Below the pieces are notes generated by a model. The model made no database searches and was not told the DNA's origin. It was given only the letters and a program-made list of their open reading frames with translations. Position numbers and translations under genes: made by a program. Positions 10,661 through 20,754 of a stretch of DNA of 64,000 nucleotides are shown here, one piece after another (the first letter of the stretch is position 1; each line of letters starts with the position of its first letter). Source of the stretch: Undaria pinnatifida (taxonomy: Eukaryota; Sar; Phaeophyceae; Laminariales; Alariaceae); contig JABAKD010000020.1 in the NCBI GenBank assembly GCA_012845835.1, forward strand, positions 10,552,488 to 10,616,487, written 5' to 3'.

Positions 10661-11640
10661 CTATACCATATGGTCCTAGGTACTACGGCAAATGCATGAT
10701 ACGATTATTACCCCCCTTCCAATTATCTTCCTCCCACGATACGTGCCCGCAGGCCCAGCTCAACAGCAGGGAAAGCACGAGCACGAGCACCCTTAGAGTC
10801 ACGAACACCCTCATCCATATTGCTCACATCAAGGCCAGCATCCGCGGCCGCAACGTTGGGTATAGCTGCTGCTGGCACTATAACAGGGGAGACTAGCGGG
10901 AAGGGGTGGGAAGGGGAGGGGGGCGTCGGAGACTCGACCGTGTGGTGCTTTCCTGTTTGCGGTAGGGGCGGTCTCGAGGGGGGGGACAGCGGTGGAACTA
11001 CTCGGGGGCGGGGGGGGGAAGGATCTGCAAGAATATTGACTGCCCAAGAACGAGGACTGTTTGGGAGAAAGCCCTCCCCAGCCACAGTGGCTCGCACCAC
11101 GTGCTTCGGGCCAAGGTGATGGAGGAGGAAGGTTGGGCGGTAGGCTGCCGGGGCCGGCCTTCGTCGGACCTTCGTCGTCCGCATGCGCTGTACGACCCTC
11201 CCCCCCCCGCCCGCCACCGCACCTCAAGCGCTCACGGTATAGCTGTAGTGTGAGAGGTGTGTTCGTTAGAAATAACTACTTGTTGATCTATTTGAGCCAC
11301 GTGACTGAAGAAGCTCAACAGGCAGGCCCTTCTAACCAACAAAGTGGTGTTTATAGTGGGTCGAATTATATTGCTAGTCCTGTAGTTTTTTTGTCAAGTT
11401 TGTCCTCCCACCATGTGCAGCATATCCTCAAATGTCGATCACTCGTAACCATGCTTGCTCTGTCTATAGATCGTTGGGCGAAAACATATCATGCAGAAGT
11501 TAAACTGTTATAACAAGATGTGAGGCGTGTACTTTGCACGTGACATCCGCCGCCTACCCTCTGCTTTCCTTTGGAGTGGATGCGTCAACCGTGTGACGAC
11601 CGGAGGTTTTCATATGAAAAGGGCGAATCTCGATAATATT
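10661..11640. other. GC-rich stretch with open frames on both strands, no gene assigned
   Basis: Between 10723 and 11230 both strands are open (164 codons minus, ~130 codons plus in two frames) with Pro- or Gly-rich translations, which is expected from G/C runs. No domain or splice pattern supports either strand. 11240-11640 shows nothing. Confidence 0.35.
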
Positions 11641-11662
11641 GGCGCTAGCGATAGCATTGGCA

Positions 11663-11993
11663 TTGGCGTTAGCGTTAGCGTTAGCGTTAGCGTTAGCGTT
11701 AGCGTTAGCGTTAGCGTTAGCGTTAGCGTTAGCGTTAGCGTTAGCGTTATCGTTAGCGTTAGCGTTAGCGTTAGCGTTAGCGTTAGCGTTAGCGTTAGCG
11801 TTAGCGTTAGCGTTAGCGTTAGCGTTAGCGTTAGCGTTAGCGTTAGCGTTAGCGTTAGCGTTAGCGTTAGCGTTAGCGTTAGCGTTAGCGTTAGCGTTAG
11901 CGTTAGCGTTAGCGTTAGCGTTAGCGTTAGCGTTAGCGTTAGCGTTAGCGTTAGCGTTAGCGTTAGCGTTAGCGTTAGCGTTAGCGTTGGCGT
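11663..11993. repeat. (TTAGCG)n hexanucleotide array, about 54 units
   Basis: Near-perfect repetition of GCGTTA (TTAGCG in another register) over ~330 bp, with one clear variant (TTATCG near 11748) and degenerate edges (GGCATTGGC on the left, GTTGGCGTG on the right). It creates long artefactual frames encoding Ser-Val, Ala-Leu or Asn-Ala dipeptide repeats. The unit differs by one base from the telomere hexamer TTAGGG. Confidence 0.97.
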
Positions 11994-12605
11994 GATAACT
12001 TGTTCCTCGTGCAGAAAAATGTAGTACGTGTTTTCCGCCCTGCGCCATGCACCCTCCTTCTATGGGGCGAAACATTACCTGAGGTCACTTGCTGACATAA
12101 GTTTATAACTATGTTATAATGTGGTGATAGTACTTTATTGACCTTAGAGGATGGAAAGCGTCAACGTTGTGATATCTAAAACGCCTGAAGTACTCTCAAA
12201 AGGCGCTGGTCAATGAATACCTTCGCGTCTTCGACGGCCGTCAGTACCCGTCCTACCCCTCCCCCCCTGCCCACAAGTACCCCTCCCTCTCCTCTTTCCC
12301 TTCACGGCAGAAATAAAGTGTGTACCAGGGTACCCTTGTGTGCGTTTTTCGCTCGCGGTCGAATATCATTCGAACGCCGGCCGAAGACGCTTCAAGCGCA
12401 ACCTCCGATTGAATGATCTAGCTACTAGCTACAACAATCCGTTGGACCAAATAATGTCAAGACAGCTTTGTTCAGTCAGCGAGCGATCATAATCGATCTC
12501 AGCCAAGAAACACATTTATTTAGACGTTCGCCTTGCCATATTGCGGACGGAGACAGAAGGCGACCACCTTGCAGCGCAGACGGCCGGCGCCCGAGACCGG
12601 AGTCT

Positions 12606-13361
12606 ATGAGCGAGGGTACCGCGGAGCTGTACGAGCTGGAAGCGGACATCAACAGCTCAGCCTTCGAGCCGGTTGCGACAGGTGGGCGGATGGTTGCTCA
12701 CAACGATGTAAGCAAAAGAAATAACTTTTGCTATCCATGTGTTGAGAAAATAGTGCAGCAGTGATCCCTCTATGGCGCCGGTTGAGTATTACCGGTTGCC
12801 CGCTATAGTGCCTGTGATCGCTTAGCACATGTGGGAACAACTAGTAGCGGCAGTATACGGAGGAGTGCCGGTTACTGCTATAATGCCGGTATTTTCGGCT
12901 GGCACGTATCGGCACCACAGGGAGACCACCCTTAACTATGCCACACAACTGTAGTTATCGCCATGTGAAGCAAAAAAGGTATGCTTACGCTTGTTGCTTA
13001 TTGCTGATTGTTAATTGCCGGTTTGCCTTTTGCAGCAACAATAGCAGTAATCATAGCAACACGGTACACACCGGTCGGCACATGTGTCGTTCATTCTTCT
13101 GTGGAAGACCTGTTGGTCGTGGAGCCTTGCTATCACCGGCTCGAAACAAAGGAAGCCAGGGTATGTTCCGCGACCTGTAGCACCCCTCATCCTGAACCAC
13201 TCGCCCCGTGAATACGGCCGCAGAGTTCTCCACCGCGACGACGATGTCATCCTATTACAGCCCCTGAGCGGGGGGAGGCGAGGCGACACGGGATTTTTCG
13301 GGACCTGAACTGACGCGTGATGACTGTGCAGGACTATTGCCTAAAGCCGCCGCCGAGGTGA
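12606..13361 (+). CDS. Possible spliced gene of unknown function, 3 exons, 76 aa
   Basis: The model joins 12606-12681, 13036-13160 and 13332-13361. Exon 1 begins ATG AGC GAG and ends GCGACAG|gtgggc. Exon 2 follows ...CCTTTTGCAG, reads ATIAVIIATRYTPVGTC and SVEDLLVVEPCYHRLETKEA, and ends CCAGG|gtatgt. Exon 3 follows ...GACTGTGCAG and ends in TGA after CLKPPPR. Phases (1, 0) are consistent throughout and the translation is not low complexity, which favours a real gene or the end of one: earlier exons may exist, since the frame stays open upstream of the ATG. I recognise no family. The GCAGGA-rich tract after exon 3 would then be 3' UTR. Confidence 0.35.
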
Positions 13362-14458
13362 CAGCAGCGAGAGCAGGAGCAGCAGGAGCAGCAGCAACAG
13401 GAACAGCAGCAGCAGCAGGAGGAGTAGCAGGAGGAGCAGCAGGAGGAGCAGCAGGAGGAGCAGCAGGAGGAAAAGGTGGAGCTGGAGCAGCATCAGGAAA
13501 AGCAGGAGCAGGAGCAGCGACCGACAACGACAACGAAATGTATAGCACTGGAGGAGGCGGCATCATCATCCCCGGAGCGGACGCGAAAAATATGAGATCA
13601 TGCGAGAATGATGACGATGACACCCAGAAGCAGAAAGAGGGGCTGGCCGACAACGCACAGGCATCGTCGGCGGTAGTCGCGAAGAACGCAGCATCATCAT
13701 CATCACTGTCCTCATCGAGGCCGCTGCCACTACGCTTCTCCTCCTCTCCGCTCGACGACGGGGTGCATCATCGGTCGTTACTGTCAGTATCCCCTCTTCC
13801 ATCCGTTGGGGACAGCAGTACGAGTGCCGACTCTACCTCTCCCGGCTTTTCCCCACGTTTACCAACAGCGGAAACGTTCGCGGCAGCGGCAGCGTCACCC
13901 GGCGGTAAATCGTTCCGTTCGGCCGACGGGGGCGAAGTCTGGGCTGGGGCTACTTCTGGTGGTGGTGGCGGTGGTGGCGGTGATGGTGGTGGTGGCGGTG
14001 GTGGTGCAGTTGGTGGTGGTGGTGGGATGGGGATGGCGGGCACCGCGGTGGTGGCGGGAGCAGCGGTCGGAGTCGGTGGAAAATGTGGCGGCATTGGTGC
14101 CACCACGCCTTTTTCGTGGGCGGGGAACAACCAGAACTGTCGCAGTGATCGAGAGCAGAATGGGACAATCGCAGCAGAATGGTGGCGCGAAGCACGGGAG
14201 CCGTCGTCGACGCAGCAGCGGCCGGTGACTAGACGCTCTCTGGTCGGAGGATCATCTCGGAGCGCTGCTTGCCTCTTGTGGAGGGGAGGGGACACACGTG
14301 GCGGCCCGTCGACGTCAAGAGCAGGTCATGGTAGAGCGGGACTGGCCGTGGCTCCAATGTGCGGGTTTTCCACGGAGTCGAAGCAGCGACGCTTGGAGGG
14401 GTGCTTGAAGAGGAGGTGCGGTGCGCCCCTGAACACTTTTTGTTTCCCGGTTCACTGA
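13337..14458 (+). CDS. Ala/Gly/Ser-rich low-complexity ORF, 373 codons, doubtful gene
   Basis: One of the longest uninterrupted frames in the window, without an ATG at its 5' edge. It encodes an Ala/Gly run from GCAGGA-type repeats (13378-13520), a Ser-rich segment, an acidic-polar NDDDDTQKQKEG stretch, then a poly-Gly run from GGT repeats (13959-14025) and a basic C-terminus. Such composition occurs in real brown algal proteins but also arises by chance in repetitive GC-rich DNA, and the opposite strand is open as a Pro-rich frame (14295-13768). No domain is seen. It overlaps exon 3 of the preceding candidate in a different frame, so both cannot be right as drawn. Confidence 0.3.
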   Translation: MPKAAAEVTAARAGAAGAAATGTAAAAGGVAGGAAGGAAGGAAGGKGGAGAASGKAGAGAATDNDNEMYSTGGGGIIIPGADAKNMRSCENDDDDTQKQKEGLADNAQASSAVVAKNAASSSSLSSSRPLPLRFSSSPLDDGVHHRSLLSVSPLPSVGDSSTSADSTSPGFSPRLPTAETFAAAAASPGGKSFRSADGGEVWAGATSGGGGGGGGDGGGGGGGAVGGGGGMGMAGTAVVAGAAVGVGGKCGGIGATTPFSWAGNNQNCRSDREQNGTIAAEWWREAREPSSTQQRPVTRRSLVGGSSRSAACLLWRGGDTRGGPSTSRAGHGRAGLAVAPMCGFSTESKQRRLEGCLKRRCGAPLNTFCFPVH

Positions 14459-15384
14459 TCGCGTTTTAGAGTGACTTGGACGCGCCCCCTACGTGTTGTT
14501 CCATTGTTCTTCGGTTTTTTTTTTTGCACAGAGGTTCATCGCACTTCTGTATGGACTCTGACGGTAAAAACTTTCGTTTACTGTCATGAATAAGTCCACA
14601 CATATCGACGTATATCGCACTTCACGATTGAAGAATTCGAGAACGTGACACGTTTTTACCGCGTTTTTTCGTCCGGGTAAATAAACAGCGTAAGGATGAA
14701 CATGCTATGGTCAAGAAATAAGAAACAACAACCCCTTGAAACAGACATATCGTTAGCCGTTCGTGGTGTGATCTTGGTACACCCCCTGTGTAAAAATTTC
14801 ATGAATGCTGCCTGCTTTGTTGCAAAAAGGGGCCCATCGCAACCGCACGATTGATGCGCTTTTGAGAACCTGACACGTCGTTCCTCCGGTTTTTTTCCCC
14901 GGTTAACTAAACAACGCGTATGTGATTTGCTTCAAGTTCGAGCATTAACGAACTGGAAGAGTTAACCGCGGCCCGTGTGCGCGACGAGAAGACGGCCCAA
15001 GCCCGCGCTCGGAGCGGCGCACGTTTTCGCCACATGGTCGGCAGGAACACGGTCGTCAAAAACTTCGGCATAAGCTTAAAAAACGAGGTAATGGCTAAAA
15101 AAGGAGGTAAAATAGGCCAGCAAAACGTCCCCTTGAGCGTGACATCAGTCAAAAGCGGAGTAGAAATAATCACCGTGGACTTGCTCACTTACAGGTACAA
15201 TACATCTGCTGAGAAAGTATGCATTACAAGCACCAGGTGGAGAGGTTCAGAAAAATCAAAAACGAGGGAGCCCTTGTAATGTAGAACGAACGCGAACCCG
15301 TGCCACGAATCCAGCTTGAGTCAGCTTAGCTGTTTCTTAGAAATGTAAGCGTCCTGTACTACTTACTGTAGCCTAGTTTTGTCC
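14459..15384. other. Non-coding stretch with a diverged duplication and a short Lys-rich ORF
   Basis: Segments at about 14630-14700 and 14855-14925 share GAACSTGACACG, a T-run and CCGGKTAAMTAAACAACG, so a ~225-bp unit is duplicated. A plus-strand frame from about 14938 to 15279 (ELEELTAARVRDEKTAQARA, then a Lys-rich tail) has coding-like composition and a possible acceptor (TTGCTTCAAG) at its start, but no partner exon was found. Confidence 0.35.
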
Positions 15385-15455
15385 TAAAACATGAATGTCG
15401 ACGAAATCCTTGATCTCACAGCTGACGTGTTTTTTTTTTCGTTTTATAAAACTGC
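15385..15455 (+). repeat. Retroposon D, 3'-end fragment
   Basis: GTCGACGAAATCCTTGATCT, CACAGCTGACGTG and a T-rich tail match the 3' end of the family seen at 28170-28425. Only the last ~60 bp are present. Confidence 0.6.
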
Positions 15456-15716
15456 ATAGTTTCAAACGAGACCATTAATGGGGTTCAACGCATAGACGGC
15501 GCCCTGTCGACGGTCTTGTACCGCTCGCGGGCTGTTTTCTTAGCCTACGGGTCGGACGAAGGAACAACAAAAACTGCAGCAAAGAACAAACTGCGGTCTA
15601 TACCGAGTGCCTATCACCTCATGATCTTAGGACGTTTTTCCTCTGTGAACGGCTCCCTCTCCCTCTATAATCCTGCACTAGAAAAGCTCATTTCCCACAA
15701 TATATGGAACGCGCTT

Positions 15717-15717
15717 C

Positions 15718-15767
<50 letters not shown>

Positions 15768-15780
15768 AAACAACAACGAC
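15717..15780 (+). repeat. (CAA)n microsatellite
   Basis: About 19-20 CAA units with one CAAAAA interruption, followed by three ATGACGACGACTCTCA-type repeats to ~15830. It lies in a frame encoding poly-Gln (15516-15824), which I do not call as a gene. Confidence 0.95.
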
Positions 15781-15820
15781 AGCTCTCAATGACGACGACT
15801 CTCAATGACGACGACTCTCA

Positions 15821-16231
15821 ATGACGACAACTCTCCTCAACGGCCACAACTCCCGAAAGGCGTGCGAGACTTTGGCGCTCGATCTAAGAGGCCACGGAAT
15901 TGATCTCATCGCCCCGGAATCAAGAACGCCTTCCCACGCTGAGATTCCCCCACCCAGCACTGAGCGGGGCGTCGGAGTTGGGGCTTGGCCAAGAGGGAGC
16001 CAGAGGACCGGCGGCGGCGGCTGTGATGGCGGCGGGCTCGCGTTTCTGAATACAAAGCCTCGGTTTGCGGCTAGGCGTGGCCCTACGATTCAAGAGGAGC
16101 GCACTGCGGTGGCATTAGATCAGGTTTGCATTCGTTTTTTTGTGAAATGTGCTCTGGTCGCGGCGAGCTCTTCGAGGAGTCAGTGTGCTTTTTCGTCCTG
16201 CCAACGACGCCATTTGCTAAGGCATTCGTAG
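15821..16231 (+). CDS. Unassigned ORF, 136 codons, possible exon
   Basis: The translation includes ACETLALDLRGHGIDLIAPE and GLAFLNTKPRFAARRGPTIQ, which is not low complexity, and a possible donor (GATCAG|gtttgc) lies near 16121. No ATG context, partner exon or domain supports it further. It may equally be a chance frame. Confidence 0.2.
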   Translation: MTTTLLNGHNSRKACETLALDLRGHGIDLIAPESRTPSHAEIPPPSTERGVGVGAWPRGSQRTGGGGCDGGGLAFLNTKPRFAARRGPTIQEERTAVALDQVCIRFFVKCALVAASSSRSQCAFSSCQRRHLLRHS

Positions 16232-18034
16232 GCAATAGTAGTCCGTTAGACTAGACTGTAAAACGTGAAAATAATAGGTCATCTATCCAAGCTAAGCCTT
16301 ACAGCATCAGCAAGTGTGATGAGTTATAGTGTTTAGTTTAGCCGCAGGTGGGGTTAGGGTTGGCAATGTGAATGATGTAAGAACCTGGCGGCATGAATGA
16401 ACCTCCGTGCTCATCACTATCGATGCGGTGAACGCCACACACCGCGGTTCATTCACATCGCACATTCAGAAATACTCCATCATGGCGGGCTTTCACAGGA
16501 AAAAATCCAAAAACAAACAAAAACGAACTTCACTCCTCCTCGGCTGTTTCCCAGGCTTTTTCGTGCTCTACTGTACCGTTGTCTCGGGCGACATTTGCTT
16601 GCGTCCTAATAGTTGTACTGGGTTTGCTATTAACACGAGAGTATATCACCACCATATTCACCGTAGTAACATTTGAATCTCTTTAGAATAGCACCCACGC
16701 TCTTGGGAACAAACGGCTTGAAAAAATAGTCTGGGTAATAATTTTTGCAGCGGCAAAAGGGTTTGTCCTAGGCACCGAGCATGTTTCACGGTGAAATCTT
16801 GGGCAGTCACAACCCAGTGAGGTTTTCGGACGTGCCATGTTTCACAAATGGCCCGCACCCCTGTTCGCGCGCTGCGGCCCAGGCGGACATATGGGGCAAG
16901 TGTACCCAGGCTCACTTCGGACGCTTCGAGGAGAAGCCTTACGTCCACACCTTTAGGTCAGACCTATCTCCCCCCCAAAAAAACCACAGCATCTCTAGCA
17001 CGCTACGTACAGCATAGACAGGTGAAAAAAGTGACGTGAAATGCTTGAAGTACAATCGAGTTAGAGTCAGCTTCGGTAGAGGGCGGGCGACGGGAAATAA
17101 TAATAACAACGGCGACAAGGTTGTGGTCGCCCGGTAGCCTGTCCGCCCACAAACACCGGAAATAGCTTTGAAAATTGGAATTCAAGCTTTTTCGATGCGT
17201 AACCGGGTGTTTTGGTCGACGTGTTGTTGACTTCGCAGCGCGTGCCTATCCAGCCACAGGAAGCAGACACGCCAAGACCGGAAAATCTCGGTGTGTTCCG
17301 TATCCACACCTATCTCCTCGTGATGCGCACCACATGCGTTTGTGCAGCGCGTGCGTACGCGGCCACAGGATACACGCCAGCCTTACGCACACCTCTCTCT
17401 CCGCCACTCTGCACAAACGGACGCTGTCGGTTTTGCGCAGACCTCACACAAGCCACGGAGAGCACGGATTCAAGCCGTCAAGAACGTCTGGTGACATCGA
17501 CGCAGCCACAGCACGCAGCGTTTCGCGGTAGTATGAAGCATTCGTTAGTTTGTGTTTTTGTCTGTGGTCAATGATGGTGTGCACATTAAAGCACTGACCA
17601 CATATATTGCACAGAGTACGAAGTACTTCACGGTAGTGCGGAACATTCGTTAACTTTTTTTTCTGTGCAATCGGTGCTGGTTGGCATGCACAACGAAGCG
17701 CGCTGGCCACGCACAGTGCGGTCTTCGGTGTTTAGTCCAAGCAGGAAGGTCACACCAGCCTGACACAGACAACGCCATTCGAAGAAATAGTATTTAGACG
17801 CACACAGATACCTAAGCAGGCGAGAAGAAACCCGGTGGTGTCCATCCTCGATCCTTAGCAAGGGGGGGGGGGGGGGGGTAAGCGGGGGGAAAGGGGGGGA
17901 ACATTGGGTAAAGCAAAAGCGATTATTTCTACATTCGATAGCATGCCGTCGGTAAAGGCACGACGGGAAGGTGCGCCATGTCCGCGTGCTGTACACAACA
18001 TTCCAACACGCCCAAAACGACAATTAATCGCATT
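16232..18034. other. Gene-free stretch with short local duplications
   Basis: 17237-17275 and 17345-17383 share GCAGCGCGTGC...CCACAGGA...ACACGCCA. 17519-17625 and 17631-17725 are two diverged ~110-bp units (CGGTAGT.YG.A.CATTCGTTA). A poly-G run of 18 lies at 17861-17878. 16665-16780 resembles 20870-20960 (TTTTGCAGNGGCAAWAGGGTT). No gene seen. Confidence 0.45.
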
Positions 18035-18039
18035 CATTT

Positions 18040-18395
18040 TATTTTGTTTATTAATAATTACTTTCACTCTACAGCTCGACCCGTGAGAAATATTTCCCTC
18101 AGCGCGACCTTCTCGACAAGCCATGGCCACCGGCGAATTCCTTTCTCCCCTCTGGTACACGCCTTCATTTTTATCGCGCATAGGGTTCAGCATTCTCACT
18201 TTCCAGTGTTTATGCTCGTCGAGTTTAATCGAATTTTGCTTACTCACGCTCTCGCGCTTTCCGCTCGTCAATATTCGCGCAAGAAAAAGTCCCCAATGAT
18301 CGCGAGCATGCACTCGGTGAGAACTGAACCCACGACCTTGATTTTGGCAGGGGCGAGCATAATCTACTACTAATCCATCGGCAACGCCGACAGTA
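18040..18395 (-). repeat. SINE-A, full-length copy (tRNA-derived head)
   Basis: Read on the minus strand from ~18390: an A-box-like TGGATTAGTAG, then a B-box-like GGTCGTGGGTTCAGTTCTCAC about 45 bases later, a unique body with GCGATAAAAATGAAGGCGTG and CATGGCTTGTCGAGAAGGTC, and an A/T-rich AATAAACAAAATAAAATG tail. The head-body-tail layout is that of a tRNA-derived SINE transcribed by RNA polymerase III. Copies: 55771-56121, 50240-50427, 9335-9490. Confidence 0.82.
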
Positions 18396-19184
18396 CGCTG
18401 CGAGATGGAGTGAACGAGAGGAACACCGCAGGATAGGGGCAAGTGCGTATTACACGAAGGGGGTGTCGCGAATGTTGTCCATTTGCAAGACCCAACCGAC
18501 ATGTTGCGGTACGGATGCTTTCAGACATACACTCAGAAACGCCAGACACGATCAGACATGCCACGCCGTTTTTTAGGGAAACGGTCTTCTTATGTAGGTG
18601 TGCTGCCTATGGTGTGGGTGGTTGTGTCGCGCGTCCTTGGAAAAGGACGCATGCTACTAAAAAGCACGGAAAAAAGCTGCACCATTTAAAATTTCTGAGG
18701 CTTCTTCACTTTTCGAGGAGCACTTCTATTAATTATCCCACCCAAAAAACTGATTTTGAAAAAATGAATGAAAGTAAATGCAATCTCGATGAACAATAAC
18801 CGAACACCCCATGGTCTAGCTAGGTGTTCAAGAGAAAAACCACACGCGGAAAAACAAGAATAATAACACTCTGGCGGTTTTGGGTTAAGATGGGTTAAGG
18901 AGCTCCCGTCACTCAGAGCTTTTTTTTTTAGACGAAAAGTGTCACCTCTATTGTAGCACGCCTGCCAAAAAGGTTAGTAAAACCTGCAGCAATAGTAGCA
19001 GTAGTAACATCCATGACAAATGAACCAGGTTCACAGTCGCAGTCAATGTATTCTGTCGGAAAGCTATACCGCGAAAAACAACATGATAGCGGGCATTAGC
19101 ATATGTTTCTTTGTTGGTCCGTGCGCATTTACTCCGGGTTGACAGGTTTTCGCAGGGTTGGGGGTTGGGGGTGGGGGTGTGACA
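18396..19184. other. Gene-free stretch
   Basis: Short frames only; no recognisable gene or repeat. Confidence 0.35.
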
Positions 19185-19300
19185 ATCATATCCGTAGTGA
19201 GCAGGACCATAGACCTTCGCATCCTTGCAATGCCGGGACGGAGCATGTCGGGTTTTCACCAACCAGACAGGCATTGTTTGCACCAAGCGCGAAGCGCCCG
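19185..19300 (-). repeat. Dispersed repeat C, copy 2
   Basis: The reverse complement matches the copies at 10565-10660 and 27868-27975: TAGACCYTCGCATCC, CCGGGACGG, CGGGTTTYCACCAACCAG and CACCAAGCGCGAAGC. Confidence 0.75.
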
Positions 19301-20289
19301 TGAGATGTTCGGCGACCCGCTTGAAGGGTGACCTGCATCCTGATAAGAACCACTTGTGGAGGCTGGGGGGTGATAGAAGGGACTGATTTGCCTACCTCGT
19401 GCGGTGCGTTCTTTGCTGTGATTGGACACCACCGGGTTCGTATGATAATGTCCACACCTTCATACTCCAGAGTATTTATCATGCTACTAGCACAAGTGCC
19501 ACATTTTCCGAGCGGTTATGGATCTAAACGAAGGCAGCTTGCTGTGCGAAACCGCGGAATCCCGCCTGATTCCTCGATGGTCGCCTGTGTCGTTGCCTTA
19601 GCGCCTTGTGCGAGGGTCTTGTGCGGCGGACGAAACATCGACCTCTACCGAGTAGCGTTAGCAGAACACGTGCGCTACAGGAGAAAGACATTTCGTGCCA
19701 GCAGTTTTCCGATTCGTCAATATATTTGGATGGAATTTTTATTGGTGGAAAATTCCTGGTCGACAGCTGTCGCCATCGGAGATATCGTGAAGTCACTTTT
19801 CGGGGGGGGAGGCAATGACAAACTGGGCCGAGTACGATGAGAAAGACCTTTCGTTTCGACTAATAATGGCGGCAGAGTTTGGTAGAGTACGTATGGGAAA
19901 GTTCATCTAATTTCCCCCGGATACTTCCCCTGGATACTCTTCGAGATCTGTACCGACCGTTACAGTTAATATCGTTTCCCGACACGCCAAAATCAGAGCA
20001 TGCGTGTGTGCGTGTTTCAGGTTAGGACCCCGTCGTTAAAATCTCCGTCCGAGAAACGAACGCAGACAATACCCAAAATATCGATTTCGATGCCCCCCAC
20101 CCCGGCAACTTCCGAGTGGCACTGCGGTGGTAGCTCAAGAACAAGGAATTCGCCCCTGGCTTTTTTCCACTCACCGTGTACTGCAGTGCCGCCCTTGCTC
20201 CCCTGGAATATATTAACAGTAGCTCCCTCCGGATACATAGCGGCGATGTCGATCTTGGACTCGATTTTTTCTCGTTATATCGGGTCATT
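19301..20289. other. No gene assigned
   Basis: Frames 19328-19840 (plus) and 20238-20017 (minus; it includes TVNIFQGSKGGTAVHGEWKK) have protein-like composition, but I recognise no domain and see no splice partners. The minus-strand frame could be an unrelated retroelement fragment. Confidence 0.3.
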
Positions 20290-20754
20290 TCGTCGACATC
20301 CCCCCCCTACACATCTCGTAGGGGACCTGGACCTACCAGAAAGAAGAAAGAGATATACCAGTAGTCGGAAGGAGCAGGACGTGGTGACAAATATGTGCCC
20401 GTGTAGCATAACAATATAAAGAGTAGGACTCACATAGTAGGAGGATGTGAAATATACAAGGAGGAACGAGATGCGTTAGAGGAGGAGATGAGGAAATTAG
20501 ACGAGTGTGATATGGAAGAGTTTGGTAGACTAGAGAGTAGCGAGAAAACGATCGCTATCCTAGGAGATTGATGGTGGCCGCAGGCGGCGAAACAGGACGG
20601 GGACGGGATAAGCAAACAGTTTCTATGTACTATATGGAATAAGCGTAATGAGCACCCAAATGTTGGAGGTGTCTCTATCAGGAGTAGGAACGGTGCTCCG
20701 TCTCGAAAGGGATGCGTGGTCAATGGTCAAATGACTAAGGCAAGCAACAAATGA
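20290..20754 (+). pseudogene. LINE (non-LTR retrotransposon) ORF2 C-terminus
   Basis: The frame from 20422 reads SRTHIVGGCEIYKEERDALE, ECDMEEFGRLESSEKTIAIL, one in-frame TGA, then WWPQAAKQDGDGISKQFLC and IWNKRNEHPNVGGVSI, ending MTKASNK and TGA at 20752-20754. Just upstream, in another frame, DVVTNMCPC supplies the first half of a Cys/His knuckle (C.C...H...C) found near the C-terminus of many LINE ORF2 proteins. RT and endonuclease are absent, so this is a 5'-truncated copy. A C-run follows the stop. The same 3' terminus occurs at 28003-28068. Confidence 0.7.

Noticed and set aside
11527-12075. Long frames on both strands (165, 173 and 118 codons) over the hexamer array
   Set aside because: They encode only Ser-Val, Asn-Ala or Ala-Leu repeats dictated by a 6-bp unit that has no stop codon in these frames.
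13768-14295. Pro-rich minus-strand ORF opposite the Ala/Gly-rich ORF
   Set aside because: Complement of GGT/GGC runs; no independent support.
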